Origin: Cliona cf. orientalis
Taxonomy: Eukaryota > Porifera > Demospongiae > Clionaida > Clionaidae
Assembly: GCA_963930775.1 (NCBI GenBank)
Contig: OZ005702.1
Span: 806,001-870,000, forward strand
Length of the DNA stretch: 64,000 bases
Direction of reading: 5' to 3'
Below, piece after piece: positions 33,618 through 46,200 of this stretch. Within the stretch, counting starts at the first letter, position 1. The number at the start of each line of letters is the position of its first letter. The position numbers and the translations under genes are program-made. Under the pieces are notes generated by a model. That model ran no database searches. It was not told where the DNA came from and worked only from the letters and a program-made list of their open reading frames with translations.

Positions 33618-36600
33618 CTAGTATGGTTTATTCATATACGTATCACGAATTGTCCTGCAGTGCGAGGAAAAATATATATTGATGGCAGCAATAATAAAAT
33701 TACTCAACATTACCTAATGGTGAGTGTTTGCTGGAAAGTGTCGAGATTCATCATTGCTGTGTCTGGTATCGGAGTAAAGGTGATGTAATAGTTCTTCTGG
33801 GGCATTGCTAGGAAACCATTATCACTGAAGATGCCATCATAGGCTGGGCTAGCTAGATAGACATAGGGGGCCACCGCATCGGTCGTTAAAGTGAACTGCA
33901 TCCATTGGGCAAGAAATCAAAATGAATAGTGATCTTTAATTTATTGAAATAGTAACACCTTGATTATGTTCAGAGGAGTGAGGTCAAAATAGGTAGCAGT
34001 TACATTAGCCTCAGGTAGATCAACGTCAGTAAAGTTGGAAGGAAAGAATAGATTTTCTGCTAAAAGTGTGTTATTTCCTGAATCATGATCGTATAATTTA
34101 TACAAGGTTATTGCACTATTCCAATATACATTATTCACATACGAATAGGATCAGTGATTGATATATGGAGAAAGCTCTCTTTAACTGTTGTGCCTTTGAA
34201 AACATCCTCCATCTTCTCATTAAAGACCTCCACTCCAGTGAAACCAGTGCTCTTTAGGTTGGACTTGGAGAACGTATTCACAACCTTTCCCTGAACAAAA
34301 ATTTAATGGTCATAATTAAAAACATAATACAGTGTCATGCTTACCGATGCCCATGTGATGATTTCAACTTGTAAATTGTAAGTGATGTCATAATTTATCA
34401 CGTCCACCACAACATAGATGCTGATCTTGCCATCGACATAGAGAGGTGAGACGAGGGTGTGATTGTACGTTTGCCTAATGTAGTAGTGAAGCAGCTTCCA
34501 CTGTCCACTCCACTCCAGGGAGGACCAGCTCTGAGTCTGCCAGATGTCATTCTGAATTATTGGGAGAGAGTCGCATAAATCAAATCAATGCTGAAGGGGC
34601 TAGATCAGCTGGGCACGAAACCAACACTAAGTAAGTAGCTAGATAGCTACGTAGGTCATACCAACTGCCAGTACATTGTGCCCCTGGTGAGCACGTCCTC
34701 TGTACTGAGCATTCTTCTATAGAACTGTGCCTCTGTGTTGACACAAATGGCCTGGATCACTTGACTCAGGTAGATGAAGTCCTTAAACTGATCCTCCCGC
34801 TTCGTGCTAATTAAAAATTAATTGTCAGTGATAGCTACTAGCTATTTATAATCGACTTTCTCACTTGTTCGGCATGTGGAAGAACATGGCCATCATTGTC
34901 TCCATCTGTTGGTTACCATTGGGATGGTGTTGACGATGCAACATCAGTGGAGAATCATTACTCCAGTCCTGAATGCATGTGAGTAACGATAATGTTAGCT
35001 ATACACTTCTTTGCAGGTGCCTGGCAAGAGATCATTGACTTACGTCAATAGTGGAGATATTCTTCCATGAGCGAAAAGAAGGATAGCTCTGAAATCCAAA
35101 CTCACTCGCGAATCGAGGCTTGGGAAACTTGGAAACATCCGTGCAATAGCTCGTGTAGTCATACCTTAATGGTATCACAGCATGGTCTAATAGTACATGC
35201 ACTATAATGGTTGGTCTGTTCGTGCATTCTACCTGTGTATATCTCCTGAATTAGGGTCACTTTGTTCTCCCCATTTCTGAATGAACAGTCCCCTCTCTTG
35301 ATCATCGACAAGAAATCCATTGGAGGGTCCAGCCGGCCAATATGGTCTAGTATTGTCCTGGAAAGATAAAGATAATTCCGCTATTCTATCAGAATGGCTG
35401 ATGCCTAGCTTGTAGTTCTGAAGGAGACTCTAACAACTTACCTCTTCCCAGAGTGTCGCTCTGATTGTGTTATCGTAAAGAACACTGTAGTCTACTATGG
35501 CATCAGTTCCCCACCTCAGGGCAAGATCCTATTAATTTTAAGGATTTTCATGAAAGTTCACTATAGGATCCCAGAATTCAATAAAATTCCCACCTGATTT
35601 TCATTGTTACCAATCCACATGACAATGCTGGGGTGGTGAGCAAGGCGACGCACTGCCTGCCTGACCTCTTCTTCAATATTAGCAAGAAATTCCTATAGCA
35701 AAAAAAAAAAAAAAAAAAAAATCTAATCACCCAAAGTCATCAGATTCCTAGAAAATTAGTAGCTATAATAATTATGTGTTAAGCTTACACAGTCTCTTGG
35801 GTAGAGAGCATCACAGAACATGAACTCTTGCCACACCATGATCCCAAGTTCGTCACATATGTCATAAAACCAATCAGGGTGGTAGTAGGCTACTCCACTA
35901 GAAAATAAATCACACTATTAGCCAATTGCTAGTTTTATTAATAATAGAATTTTACCATATTCTGATCATGTTCTGGTGCGCAGCGACAGCTGATTCCAAT
36001 AAGCTACGGGCGTATTCAGGCGTTGCCCTGGTAATGAAAGCATCCATGGGGACCCAGTTAGATCCCTTGATAAAAATTGGATAATCGCCAGCTACAAGAA
36101 TTAAGGTTTTGTATCGCAGTTATGGTTTTATGCAGCATCTTACTCCACTTACTTGATGTGGACATTTGAAAGTAGAAAGTAGATCCTTTTTTGCCCACGG
36201 GATCCTGTAAGCAGTAAAATTAATATGAAATTAACCGATTAGGATGGCTTAGATTTACCTGAATCAGTTGTATGCACCGAAATCCAACATTCTTTGTGAC
36301 ATTAACAGTAGAAATCTTCTTTTCCTGTTGCAGAAAATGAATGGCACCATTGACAGGTAACTATAATATTATAATAAGCTCAATAATAATCAATTTCATC
36401 TCTTACATTTTTTGTAATGGTCACTTGAGTGTTAGTCCTGACCAAAGCTGGAGGTGAGGAGGGTAACTTGATCCTCACTGGCCACCAAAGGTACTTCTCT
36501 TCTATCACTGAGGCTGCTATGGGATCACCTACGAAGCTTTGGCACACTGAAGTATCATTTTCTAATGTTGTTACAGAGATTTTCTGAAACGACCAACAGC

Positions 36601-37877
36601 TAGTTATGACGTATATGCGCAGTTGCTATAGGTATAATATACCTTTTGAATAGGAGGGACTCCTATGTCAGCTAACTCAGTAACTACGGCAACATCAATG
36701 GTCGTCGGCTTTGGAATTATGAGGCAAACAGTGACAGTCACAAAGTAAGTCTTGGTGAGAGGATCGTAGTGAGTCTTGGGCGTAACATAGGACACGTAAG
36801 CCTCAGTGAAAGTGACAATGCTGGAAAACAGAATGATCGCTATGTAAATTAAACTAGAGTGGTAGCTAGCCAGTATTAAAATTTACCTGATATTCTGCCA
36901 TATTCCTATCGGAAGAAAGGCGGGCCCCCAGTCCCAACCAAAATCAGAGGCCACTTTTCGAACAAAGTTTCTTGAGGAGAAGTTGAAGTACGGACTAAAG
37001 CTACCGATATAGTAGGGATATTGAGCTGCTGTCCGATTGGAGTAGTTTGAAGCCGACTATAAAAATTTAAATAATATGAGACTGATTAAGAAACCTACAG
37101 TCTGATCTTACTTCAAAGTCAACAGAAATGAGATTTTGTCCTGTCTTTATCACATCCTGTGCAGATATGAATAATCATATTATCACCATGCTGAGTAATT
37201 ACTATACTTCAGCACATACTGTGATATCAAAGAAGTATTGTCTGTGCATATTGTTGGCTGTTCCCACCTGCTTGCTATTGATGCTATGAGCAATCCATCA
37301 TCAGTATCAACACAAAATCTTGCATATGCTTATGTACCAAAAACCATTGTGTGTATATGTACCTGACATTGGCCACTGTGTCCAGCCCATCACACTTCAA
37401 CCAGACCGTCTTTCCTTCAACCTGATCAGAAGTGATGTTAAAGACTCGACTGTAGTTCCAATTAGAGTAAGCAATCCATTGATACAGCCAGTCATTCCAG
37501 CTCTCTGCATAATATAATATTATAGCTATGTACAGTAAGACAGACACGTAATTAGATAGATGAGGCAGAACTGATGATCAGTTCAGAGAATGGAAGCCTT
37601 ACTGTATGGATCCTCAATGATACCATTACGCCTGAAACAAAACAAGAAATTGATAATCCAAGCAATTAAGGAATTCGAAGAAGAATATAACAAATATTGG
37701 GCCATCTGCATACATGAGGTCAAGGTGCACTGATCCAGGGACCTGTGCCTTGATAGCTTTGACCCTGCCGTCGGTGTCTGAGAGGGACCAGGAGTCACCA
37801 TTGAGGGACATCTCCAGCTGATCACCCACCCCTCCTCGGAGGAGAGCCAGCTGCAGCAGCAGAAGAGCTAGGAACAT
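33618..37877 (-). CDS. MANBA: Beta-mannosidase, copy 2
   Basis: A tandem paralogue with the same exon plan, from ATG 37877 ([19 protein letters not shown]) to stop 33618 ([11 protein letters not shown]). Blocks seen are [56 protein letters not shown] and [16 protein letters not shown]. The acid/base exon (35594-35693) reads MWIGNNEN, with Ile for the usual Ser but Glu kept. The nucleophile exon (35044-35165) has [28 protein letters not shown] is near the end. Only 166 bp separate its stop from the start codon of copy 1. The upstream region is interrupted by a 1.36-kb insertion relative to a duplicated copy near 52.3 kb. Probably active, perhaps with shifted specificity. Confidence 0.91.
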
Positions 37878-37980
37878 AGCTATCCAATCAACTGCTATTA
37901 ATAATAATTACTGATATCACCTGACCACAAAATTATTATTCATAACAAAAATCATGAATTAATTTTGGCATACTATCATA

Positions 37981-39335
37981 GAGTTGGTAGACTCTATAAG
38001 TCAGGGATGGCCCAGACACTCCATATACATAATACATTACAAATACCCAAATATCTCAAAACAGGTAACTTTGTGAAATTTCTAAGTGTCAAAATCAGAA
38101 GCTCCAGCAAATTGTGCATCTAACAAGACCAAGATCATTCATCAAAACAATTGTACATGCTAGAACCAGATGTTCAAAAAATAGGCCATTTATCAATCTT
38201 TCTTTCTTCTTTCTTTCTTTCTTTTTCATTACCAGGGCTAACTCAAGACTGCCTTGACCTCTCATCTTAGTTTAAGTATAAATCCACTCCATTTTGTAGC
38301 GCGCAGATCCATGACACGCTAGTTTTGCGTTATCTCTACAGTTACGTAATGGTGGGTGTGTACGGCGCTAGAAAAGGGTGTGTCTGATACGCCATTTTTG
38401 TCATATAATGCGCATGCTCATAATATGTTGCCATGGTGAAGTCATGTGACTGTACTAGCTAGCTGTAGTCAGCGGCGCGGGCGCGCGCCACCGCCGCTAG
38501 CGCTATAGCGTACGCGTATACCCGTACTGTAGCTAGCTAGCGCTCGCTCTAGGCCTCGAGCCTAGCCAAGCTAGCGCCTATAGCTTAGCCATAGCTAAGC
38601 GCCAGGCTCTTCCGTGCGAGCTAGCTAGGCCAGTGTGAGCGCGACATAGCGAACCTAGCTAGAGGCTGAGCGCTGTGCTGGGATATGGAGACTCGAGGCC
38701 TCAACGTACGGGAGCGGCACGGCCCTCAGCAGTCGGCATAACAGCCAGCTCAGCAGGGACAGATAGTCGATAAAATAAATGATAGCTACTAGAGTCTCAT
38801 AGCTACTTGGCCGCCTGAAACAGCCTTCTTTAGCATCTATGCTTTATCGAATTAACGAGGGGCGTGGCTACTACTTTGCGCACGCGCGAACTCACCTCCC
38901 ATCTTCTATAATTTTACTTACTGTATATATTTGCAATAAAAAAAAGAGCAGAAACAAGTATAGAATAAAATTTAAGGATGAAGTAGGGATGGCAATTCCA
39001 AAAAGTATACAAACAAGATTTGTAGGGATAAGAGACAATCACAACCACTATACATCCCTACGCTTGCTTTTTGAGTAGCATGGGAATCATAAATATTAAA
39101 AACTGACTGACAGGGAGAACATGAATTTCTTCCACATGCAAGTCAAGAACACTCCAAGGATAGCATGCCTTGAACAAGTCAACATCAATAGGTCTGTAAT
39201 AATCGAGAAAAGCAAGCGTAGGGATGTATAGTGGTTGTGATTGTCTCTTATCCCTACAAATCTTGTTTGTATACTTTTTGGCATTGCCATCCCTACTTCA
39301 TCCTTAAATTTTGTTCAATTATTTTTTATACTTGT
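37981..39335. mobile_element. 1.36-kb insertion upstream of MANBA copy 2
   Basis: The sequence up to GGCATACTAT at 37980 and from ATAAGTGTATGGTAGC at 39336 is contiguous in the duplicated copy at 52321-52340, so the 1355 bp between them are an insertion here (or a deletion there). It contains a CT-rich tract near 38200, TGCGCATGC near 38409, TCATGTGA at 38442-38449, a GC-rich region packed with GCTAGC palindromes (38455-38660), and a foldback element at its right end. No coding gene was recognised. Confidence 0.6.
38954..39335. mobile_element. Long-arm foldback element
   Basis: Two inverted arms of roughly 105-120 bp (about 38954-39076 and 39205-39335) share TTAAGGATGAAGTAGGGATG and AGGGATAAGAGACAATCACA with their complements. 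The outermost bases are ACAAGTATA and TATACTTGT. The central spacer is about 130 bp and has no coding capacity. The right end coincides with the insertion boundary described for this region. Confidence 0.8.
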
Positions 39336-39415
39336 ATAAGTGTATGGTAGCAAGAGTAATTGATCAGTACACTCGAGCTCTTCATCCGTCAATATTAATT
39401 TTAGATATCAATTTT

Positions 39416-39841
39416 TCTCTTTGTAGTGCTGAGCCTTGGTATCCCATTGTTGTAGCTGATAGTCTTAGTGGTGCATCCTGGATCACCAGCATAGATTCCA
39501 GCCAGTGTTGCGGTGTCAGTCTTATAAAATATTTTAGGTATCCTTGTCAGCTGCTCAGCTTAAAACCGACATGGTTTACAGTAGATCTGGTGGTGTACAC
39601 TATAATGACACCTTTGCTTGAGTCCGTGCAGTTAGGACTATCCCTGGCTGTTGAGCACTTTGCTGATGGACAACCTTTTCCAAAGTTGCCATTCTCAACA
39701 TCGTATGCGACCCTATGCCAAACTGAATCCAGCTGCTTCTTGTCTACGAACAATAACCACTTTCCATACACTCTCTGCGGTTGTATTTTGTATCGACGTG
39801 AGTTGACACAAATCCAGAATCTGTCTGTGACAATGGATGGA
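39416..39841 (-). pseudogene. 3' fragment of the HIRAN-domain gene (truncated duplicate)
   Basis: This matches the C-terminal third of the full-length HIRAN gene at 52395-53678 (shared SRRYKI(Q/H)PQRVYGKWLLF and DSVWHRVAYDVENGNFGKG) at high identity. It lacks the N-terminal region and the HIRAN domain, and a frame change occurs near 39550. Similarity to the full copy stops at about 39841, where an imidazolonepropionase exon begins. It is non-functional as a gene. Confidence 0.8.
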
Positions 39842-40455
39842 TGCCCGGCGAACACAGTGCACTGTGAAGTGGATGCCTCCTCCCTTGGCGTGAATGTCCA
39901 TGTATGTGGCACCTGATATATAGCTATACCAGGGGAGGGTATGGGATGAAATTTATTTTATATACATACCCCATCAGTTCATGAATTCAACATACCATCT
40001 TTTTGGGAAAATCAATAGGCACGTGGAGAATCAACTTTTACGATGTGCAGAAAAAGAAGCTGTTGATTATCAATGTTAAAGGGGTATACTCCTATTAATT
40101 AACCAATTAACTCCTTACCTTCATTGCGAACTCGTGCACCCTATCTCCCACCCAGACGGGGTGTGTGTGTGTGCGTCCACCAGTCCTAGCCTGGTACCAC
40201 GCTCATCCCTGATGCATCGATACAGCACTCAAATGAGCATCCGTCCATTCTAGAGTCCACCTCATGGTCTGGACCAATGGCTGCTATCCTTCCCTCTCTG
40301 TCCACAGCTATGCTCAGCCCACTGGCCACGCCCACCTCCTGGATGTCAAGGAGTGCCAGGTTCTGCATCAGTGCATGGATGTTCCTTTTAGCGCCTTTTC
40401 TCTGCCAGAGCAGACCAACACCAGCTGGGAGGCATTCCTGATGCGAAGAAGGTGA
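39842..40455 (-). pseudogene. AMDHD1: Imidazolonepropionase (AMDHD1) relic, first exons
   Basis: Histidine-catabolism enzyme remnant. The 5' exon (about 40455-40120) translates in pieces to RIRNASQLVLVC, GREGRI-like (DREGRIAAIGPDHEV), CIDASGMSVVPG, LVDAHTHTHPVWVGDRVHEF and AMK, followed by a GTAAGG donor. The next exon (39920-39842) gives ATYMDIHAKGGGIHFTV. These align with the start of animal AMDHD1, including the metal-binding HTH. Lesions: a frame change after the N-terminal block (near 40372), a four-base insertion creating TAG right before LVDAH (about 40185), and a CA-repeat expansion in the HTH region. The second exon breaks off into the HIRAN fragment. The remaining exons are not present nearby. 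Confidence 0.8.
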
Positions 40456-40576
40456 CTAGCCATCACTACCTGTCCACTGGATCCAGGCACTAGCTACGGC
40501 GCGCGCGAATCCAGATCCCACAATAGTACATTACGTATAATATACGTCACGAGAATGAGCTCCGCCCCCTCTGGGC

Positions 40577-41014
40577 AATACCGTAGACTCTGGTTAATAA
40601 GCGCACCTCGCTATTAAGCGCACATTGTTTATTAAGCGCATGCCCTCTTCTTGTCATAAGCTATTGTTTATTAAGCGCATGCGCTTAATAGGCGTGGCGT
40701 TCTATGAACCTGACCTTGACCAGCTGGAAAGTATTTGGAGTCAGATATCTTTGGAGAAATGATGGCCACGAATAACATTATCATGCAAGAAGATCGACAA
40801 ATTGCCAGCACTCGTCATCTTGAGCGGCAACTGTAAACGTGAAAGAGCTCGATCGATCGAGCGCTAGTGCTAGCGGGCCTCGCATCCATCACGTGCCCAA
40901 ACGTTTGTGGGCGTGGTTATGTGCCATATAAGCGCATATCCTTTATTAAGCGCATACTATCATTCCGTTTACCGCTATAAGCGCATGCGCTTATTAACCA
41001 GAGTCTACGGTATT
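40577..41014. mobile_element. MITE-like element with AATACCGTAGACTCTGG termini
   Basis: 438 bp with near-perfect terminal inverted repeats of about 29 bp (AATACCGTAGACTCTGGTTA and its complement), plus internal repeats of TATTAAGCGCA. No coding capacity is seen. It lies between the AMDHD1 relic and the NLR gene. Confidence 0.85.
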
Positions 41015-41844
41015 GAAACAGCGTCTAGCCAGCCGCACCTTACGCTGGGTTCCTGAATAAGCTGCATTGCTTAGCTACTGAAACTTTATACTCGAGTGAC
41101 AGTGAAGAGACGGATCATTATTTCTCCAGAGAATTGCACTGAACGGTAACTCGAACTTCTCCGGCGATATACTGAATCAATCGGTAAGATATGATCCCTG
41201 AATCTGGGTAAAAATAATTTGTGTCGCGCGAGGGTATTATGTAGCCTCTCTCCGTGAAGAAGCTACGGCTCGATCAGGGCATACCCCCACCCCACCCACG
41301 GTATATACGTATTCGTGATAAGCCATGATAAATTAATGAATGCACAGGAGTGCAGAACCCTCACCGCTACATGCCTACATAGAGTATGGTTCACTGTGTA
41401 TACTACTGTGCATGTTCAAGATCGATCAGGAGTATCATGAACTACATACCCTGCACCTGAACTGGGTACTGGTACTATTTAAATTAGCCTCGTCCCCAGG
41501 CCCCTCCGAGGGGCCTGGGGACGAGGCTATCATTTTTTAAATACTACATACCCTGGCCTGTACCTAAACAGGGTTCTGGTACTGTTCTCTTCAGAGTCAG
41601 AGTTGAGTGAAGGCACCTGGCTATGCCACTATATCAACTGAATGCCTCTTCAACTGAATTATGCACTTGAGAGCCACTGCCTGTTTACACTGTCACTGCA
41701 TTGACAACTGACCAACAAAGCACAGAATGGCAATCAGTCGTGTAGTTGAGGTAGGTGCCATGTAAACACAGACTGCCAAGTTGCAACAGCTGCACACTAC
41801 TACTCCACTGGGCAGGACTTAACATGACCACTCTTCCTTTAGCT
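41015..41844. other. Intergenic stretch with a perfect hairpin
   Basis: I see no gene here. A near-perfect hairpin at 41485-41529 has arms TAGCCTCGTCCCCAGGCCCC. A partial copy of the CTGTGCTTTG/CAAAGCACAG repeat, with GACAACTGACC near 41700, also occurs in complete form at 51528-51691. Confidence 0.55.
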
Positions 41845-42222
41845 ATATATACCAGGAGCATATGAGCCGCCCGAAGGGCGGGGAAGGAGCGTCCGACTAC
41901 CGTAGGGTTGGCTGTACTATGTGTTAGGCGAAGTCCTTAAGGCTACACTTCCTTATTTGGAACGTGCAGCTGGTGCGGTGCATAGCAGATTACTTTTGTA
42001 CAACCCACACTGTACTAGCTAATTGACTTAGTCTGTAGTGTGGTTGTAGACTGTGTACTACGGGCGGTACTATCACTATGGAGCTTAACCAATGGAAATA
42101 CCCTGCAGCTGGCCACTCCATATAAGGTCAAGCACTGCTAATGAACTTCGCCTAACACATAGGAAACGCAGTCGGACGCTCCTTCGCCGCCCTTCGGGCG
42201 GCTCATATGCTCCTGTATATAC
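41845..42222. mobile_element. MITE-like element with AGGAGCATATGAGCCGCC termini
   Basis: About 378 bp flanked by TATATA. Inverted arms run for about 75 bp and share AGGAGCATATGAGCCGCCCG, GGAGCGTCCGACT and TGTGTTAGGCGAAGT with their complements. Non-coding. Confidence 0.85.
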
Positions 42223-43235
42223 GTAGCTACGTAGCTACCCTAAATTAAACCACCGCTTTCTGTGAGATTTATAATACGGTATTATAATTGAATTTGTGTT
42301 GGAATGTTGGGCTAATACTGTTTCGTGTGGGTAGGTATGCACTGACAGATGTTCGTGTTTGTAGGGGTACTACCCGTGGTCATGCCATCCCATCCACAAT
42401 GGTTTGGTTTCCCATGACTGGCTGACCAATAGCCCGGCTGTAACCACTGTTGGTCATGGTTAGGTTCCAGATACCTATCAAGTTACACATGAGTATACAC
42501 TGATAGTGGTGGCCGAAAATCACATACCATTGTTTTCCTCTTTCTCAGCTATCGTACCCTCATTATCTCACGGTGACCTTATTACTACATTCATGCATTA
42601 ATAAAACTATATACATATGCATGACATGTGATATCTACCCATGCATACTTTATTATTGATGTACATGTTCTTGTTATCCGTTATCCTGCATGTGTGTGTG
42701 CGCGTGCGCATGCGTACGCAGTACAGTATAATCAAATTGATGGCCTGTCATTGCCATGCATGCATTATTATTGTGGATAAAAATTACCAGATCTTGAGAT
42801 CTAGGCGTAAGGCCAGCCTAATTTAAGCTGAAGTGGAGGCGAGTCAGGGATTGAATGGTCCGAGGCTAACAATGAAAGGATGGACCAATACGTTTTTCGG
42901 TGTTGTACAGAGAACTGACTCAGCGCTTTCTTGATTTGCAAGAAGTTTGAGGAGTGGACGGGCGGGGCATGTCACTGGATCTTCTTTCTCGTATACTTCA
43001 ACATGCTTTCACATTTAATTTTTACCAGTAGCTATAGCATGCTTGTAGAGTTTCCCATGCAGCATAGGCTTGTGCCAAAGGTTCTGATAAAATAAATGTG
43101 GTGGATCAAGATCAATAGGGGGGTTATAGTATGACCATCCGGCCCCCAGGTCTAGATCTGATATATAATATTATAGTGCCATCAAGTTATCATTATGACT
43201 GGTGACTAATTCTAGGTTTGCTGTGACACTGAGAA
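42223..43235. other. Upstream region of the NLR gene
   Basis: About 1 kb with no supported coding region. It contains GCGTGCGCATGCGTACGC near 42699 (NRF1-like) and ACATGTGA near 42624. The first in-frame ATG of the NLR model is at 43236, with an in-frame TGA just upstream (43230-43232). Confidence 0.45.
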
Positions 43236-46200
43236 ATGCCATATTGGAGCATTGGAGAGTGGAGAGCCCGCATTGGGTCTTCATGGTGTGCCCTGGGCCG
43301 CCCATTCAAGATGAGGTCACCATTTAGAGGAAAGACTCACAGAGGTTTGACGCTGAATCAAGGAGTAGCTACACTCTTTCTATTGATAATGACAATTGGA
43401 GTCAATCTTGGGCTACGCACTTCAGTAGCAAGGGGACATCACCTCCCACTATTGAGTGAGTGGTATGTATGGTCAACATAATTAAAATTTTAGCTTGCTA
43501 CAATGTCTGCATGCCTTACAGTCAGTATATAACTGTTCTGAATCAGTGGTGTGTGCGTTTCTTGCAGATTTCTTCAAAGGTGGAACTGTCCCTGACAGAA
43601 TATATTTGATCAATCTTGGCTTGGTTCTCACCGTGATCCTTCAGATTACCTCTGCTCTGGTCTACCAATTATTATCTATGGCCATCAAAAGATCAAAAGC
43701 TGGAATCGATGGTGATTTATCAGAGAGCCTCTCCTTCAGAACTTGCTTTGTTTACTACTCAACCTTCCTGATCCTGAAAATGAATAATTTGCCAATGCAT
43801 CCAGACCACTGGCTGATCCTCTCAGGTAGCTATAGCTGTGGGGAGTGCTCTGCATGTTTGAATGTCGCAACATACATACATGTACTGATACATGATGCAG
43901 TTTGTGTATGAATGCACGACTCCTTAAAATCTTCATATCAATAATAGCGATAATATATTATAGAGTTATTATGCATTCAGTCACACAGACAGTGGACTGT
44001 CTGATATCTTTGAGTGTTCTATGGAAAGCGCTGGCCAATAAGCAGGACCTGGTGGAGAAGCTGCATTATATTGATACTAAAGTAGAAGTTGTGATGATGA
44101 TCAAGCTCCAGGGGACTTGGGTGTTAGTCGTAGCAAAAGCGGTGCTGGATGTTGCGTTATCAGTAGCTGCTTCTGTCATCTTATCTCTACTTCTGATATC
44201 TGGAGATGTCGAGGAGAACCCTGGACCTGTTGGAGGTATTTCAAACTTTCAAGGATCGTAGAATTATAATTACTATACTACTAGCATGTGCCATTACGTT
44301 TCTGCAGACCTTGATTACAAGAGTATTGATGACACTCAAATATTAAGTAAGTGATTTAAATAATAATAATAATAATACCGTTATAATAATAATTATATAG
44401 ATGAAGATGATTTGACTGATATCATGGAAGAAGTATCGGACATTAAGTCAATGTACTTTGCCCTTGGTCGATCCTTGAGATTACGAAATGATGACATAGG
44501 AGCTATTCGTAAAGACTATCCCAACGAATCTGATCATGATCAAGCACTTAATGACGTATTGCTTCTATGGCTTAAAAAAGAGTACAATGTAGAGAGATTC
44601 GGTCCACCCACATGGCGGATGCTGGTGGAAGCCGTCAACAAAAAAACTGGTGGAAATAATTATGAGCTGGCCAAACAAATTGCATTGAATCATCCAGCAG
44701 GTAGTACTACTAACCGAATTGTATAGAGTGTGCATGTACCTAGCTGCATGCAAATGTGGCTTGTAGCCATGTAATTACCCTATAATAATAAACAGCCCCA
44801 TTATGCGTATAATATTATAATACAATAATAAAAACGCAATACTCGTGATTTGAATTGGTGTCAATGATAATAATGTTTGTGTGATACTCAGCCTGTACAG
44901 GCCAAGGAAGTGATCAGCACTTTCTTCAGTCATTGGTTATCAAACGTTATTGCATGTTATAGAAATGACTAGACATAATAATATTACTATAGTATTTAAT
45001 AATATGTGACTTGAAAAAGTAAGAACTATTATAGGATGTGCATGTGTGCGTATAGTCTGTAAAAATACTCTTGACAATTTTTGTACTGCCTTCCTACTTT
45101 ATGTACAATAATACTGTTACATTATGTATAGCAGAAAATTCGACTGCATCCCCAAAGAAGGAAATTAAGCAAAGAGCATGTGACACTGAAGGTGAGCATC
45201 TTGAAGCAGTAATTACATGCGAGTCATTATCATGACTAGTTTGCACTGTAGAATCAGATGCAGATGTCCTCAGTATTAACAATATAAAAGAAGTGCTTGA
45301 TGAGATGTGGGACTATCGTGCCAGATGGAAATTTATTGGAATCCAGTTACATATTGACACTGGTACACTTGATGCAATTGAGAAAGACTGCAAAACTGTC
45401 GATGACTGCCTTTTAAGGATGATTAAGGGCTGGCTCAGAAATAGTCCAAGACCAACAGTGACTCGAGAAAGTATCAGAGTAGCTCTTCGATCTAAGCATG
45501 TCTCAAATGCAGAAGGTATATTATATTATTATGCAAGCAAGCTTGATTATAATAATATTATTATGGTTCAATAAGGATTTTATTATGATTTACTATAATG
45601 AGTGCATGATGATGCTTAGCTCGCTGCATGCATGGTGAATATAGCTTAGCAAGATTAATTTTATGCCTGCACGTATACAATACCCTGTATGCTCTTATAA
45701 ATGTAGCTGATGATAGAAAGTCTGAAGTCACAGAATCTGATGACAAATTAGAAGAGTTTACTGCATACTTGAAATCACTCTACAAAGCCAAGACTCAAGC
45801 TAGCTTCAGTGGCGATGATCACTGGCCTCCTCCGGTAACTGATAAAGTATTTAGTTTGGCAATGATCATGCCGGAACAAGTGCAGCGAAGAAATATTGAC
45901 GATCATTTCATACGTGAGACTATTACGGGCAAGATTGATGATATTTTACAAAGAAAGGTTCCCATCACACTTGAACAAATCTTTGAAAAAACTGAACAAA
46001 AGAAAATATTGATCGAAGGAGCCCCAGGATGTGGGAAAAGTACCCTCTCTCTGCACATTTGCCATGAGTGGGTAGCTGAGCGGGTAGCTGATCGATTATT
46101 GAAAGAATACAGTAAAGTCATACTGGTGAAATTGCGTGAAGAAGTAGTTCAAAATGCCAAGAGCATAGCTGATTTATTACCAAAACGAGACAACACAATG

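Noticed and set aside
40577..42222. DNA transposon genes within the inverted-repeat elements
   Set aside because: No open frame of transposase length or DDE-type motif; elements are non-autonomous.
45628..45706. Start of the NACHT protein at the upstream ATG in this exon's open frame
   Set aside because: A good acceptor at 45706/45707 joins in phase with the Death-domain exons; the upstream codons are intron.
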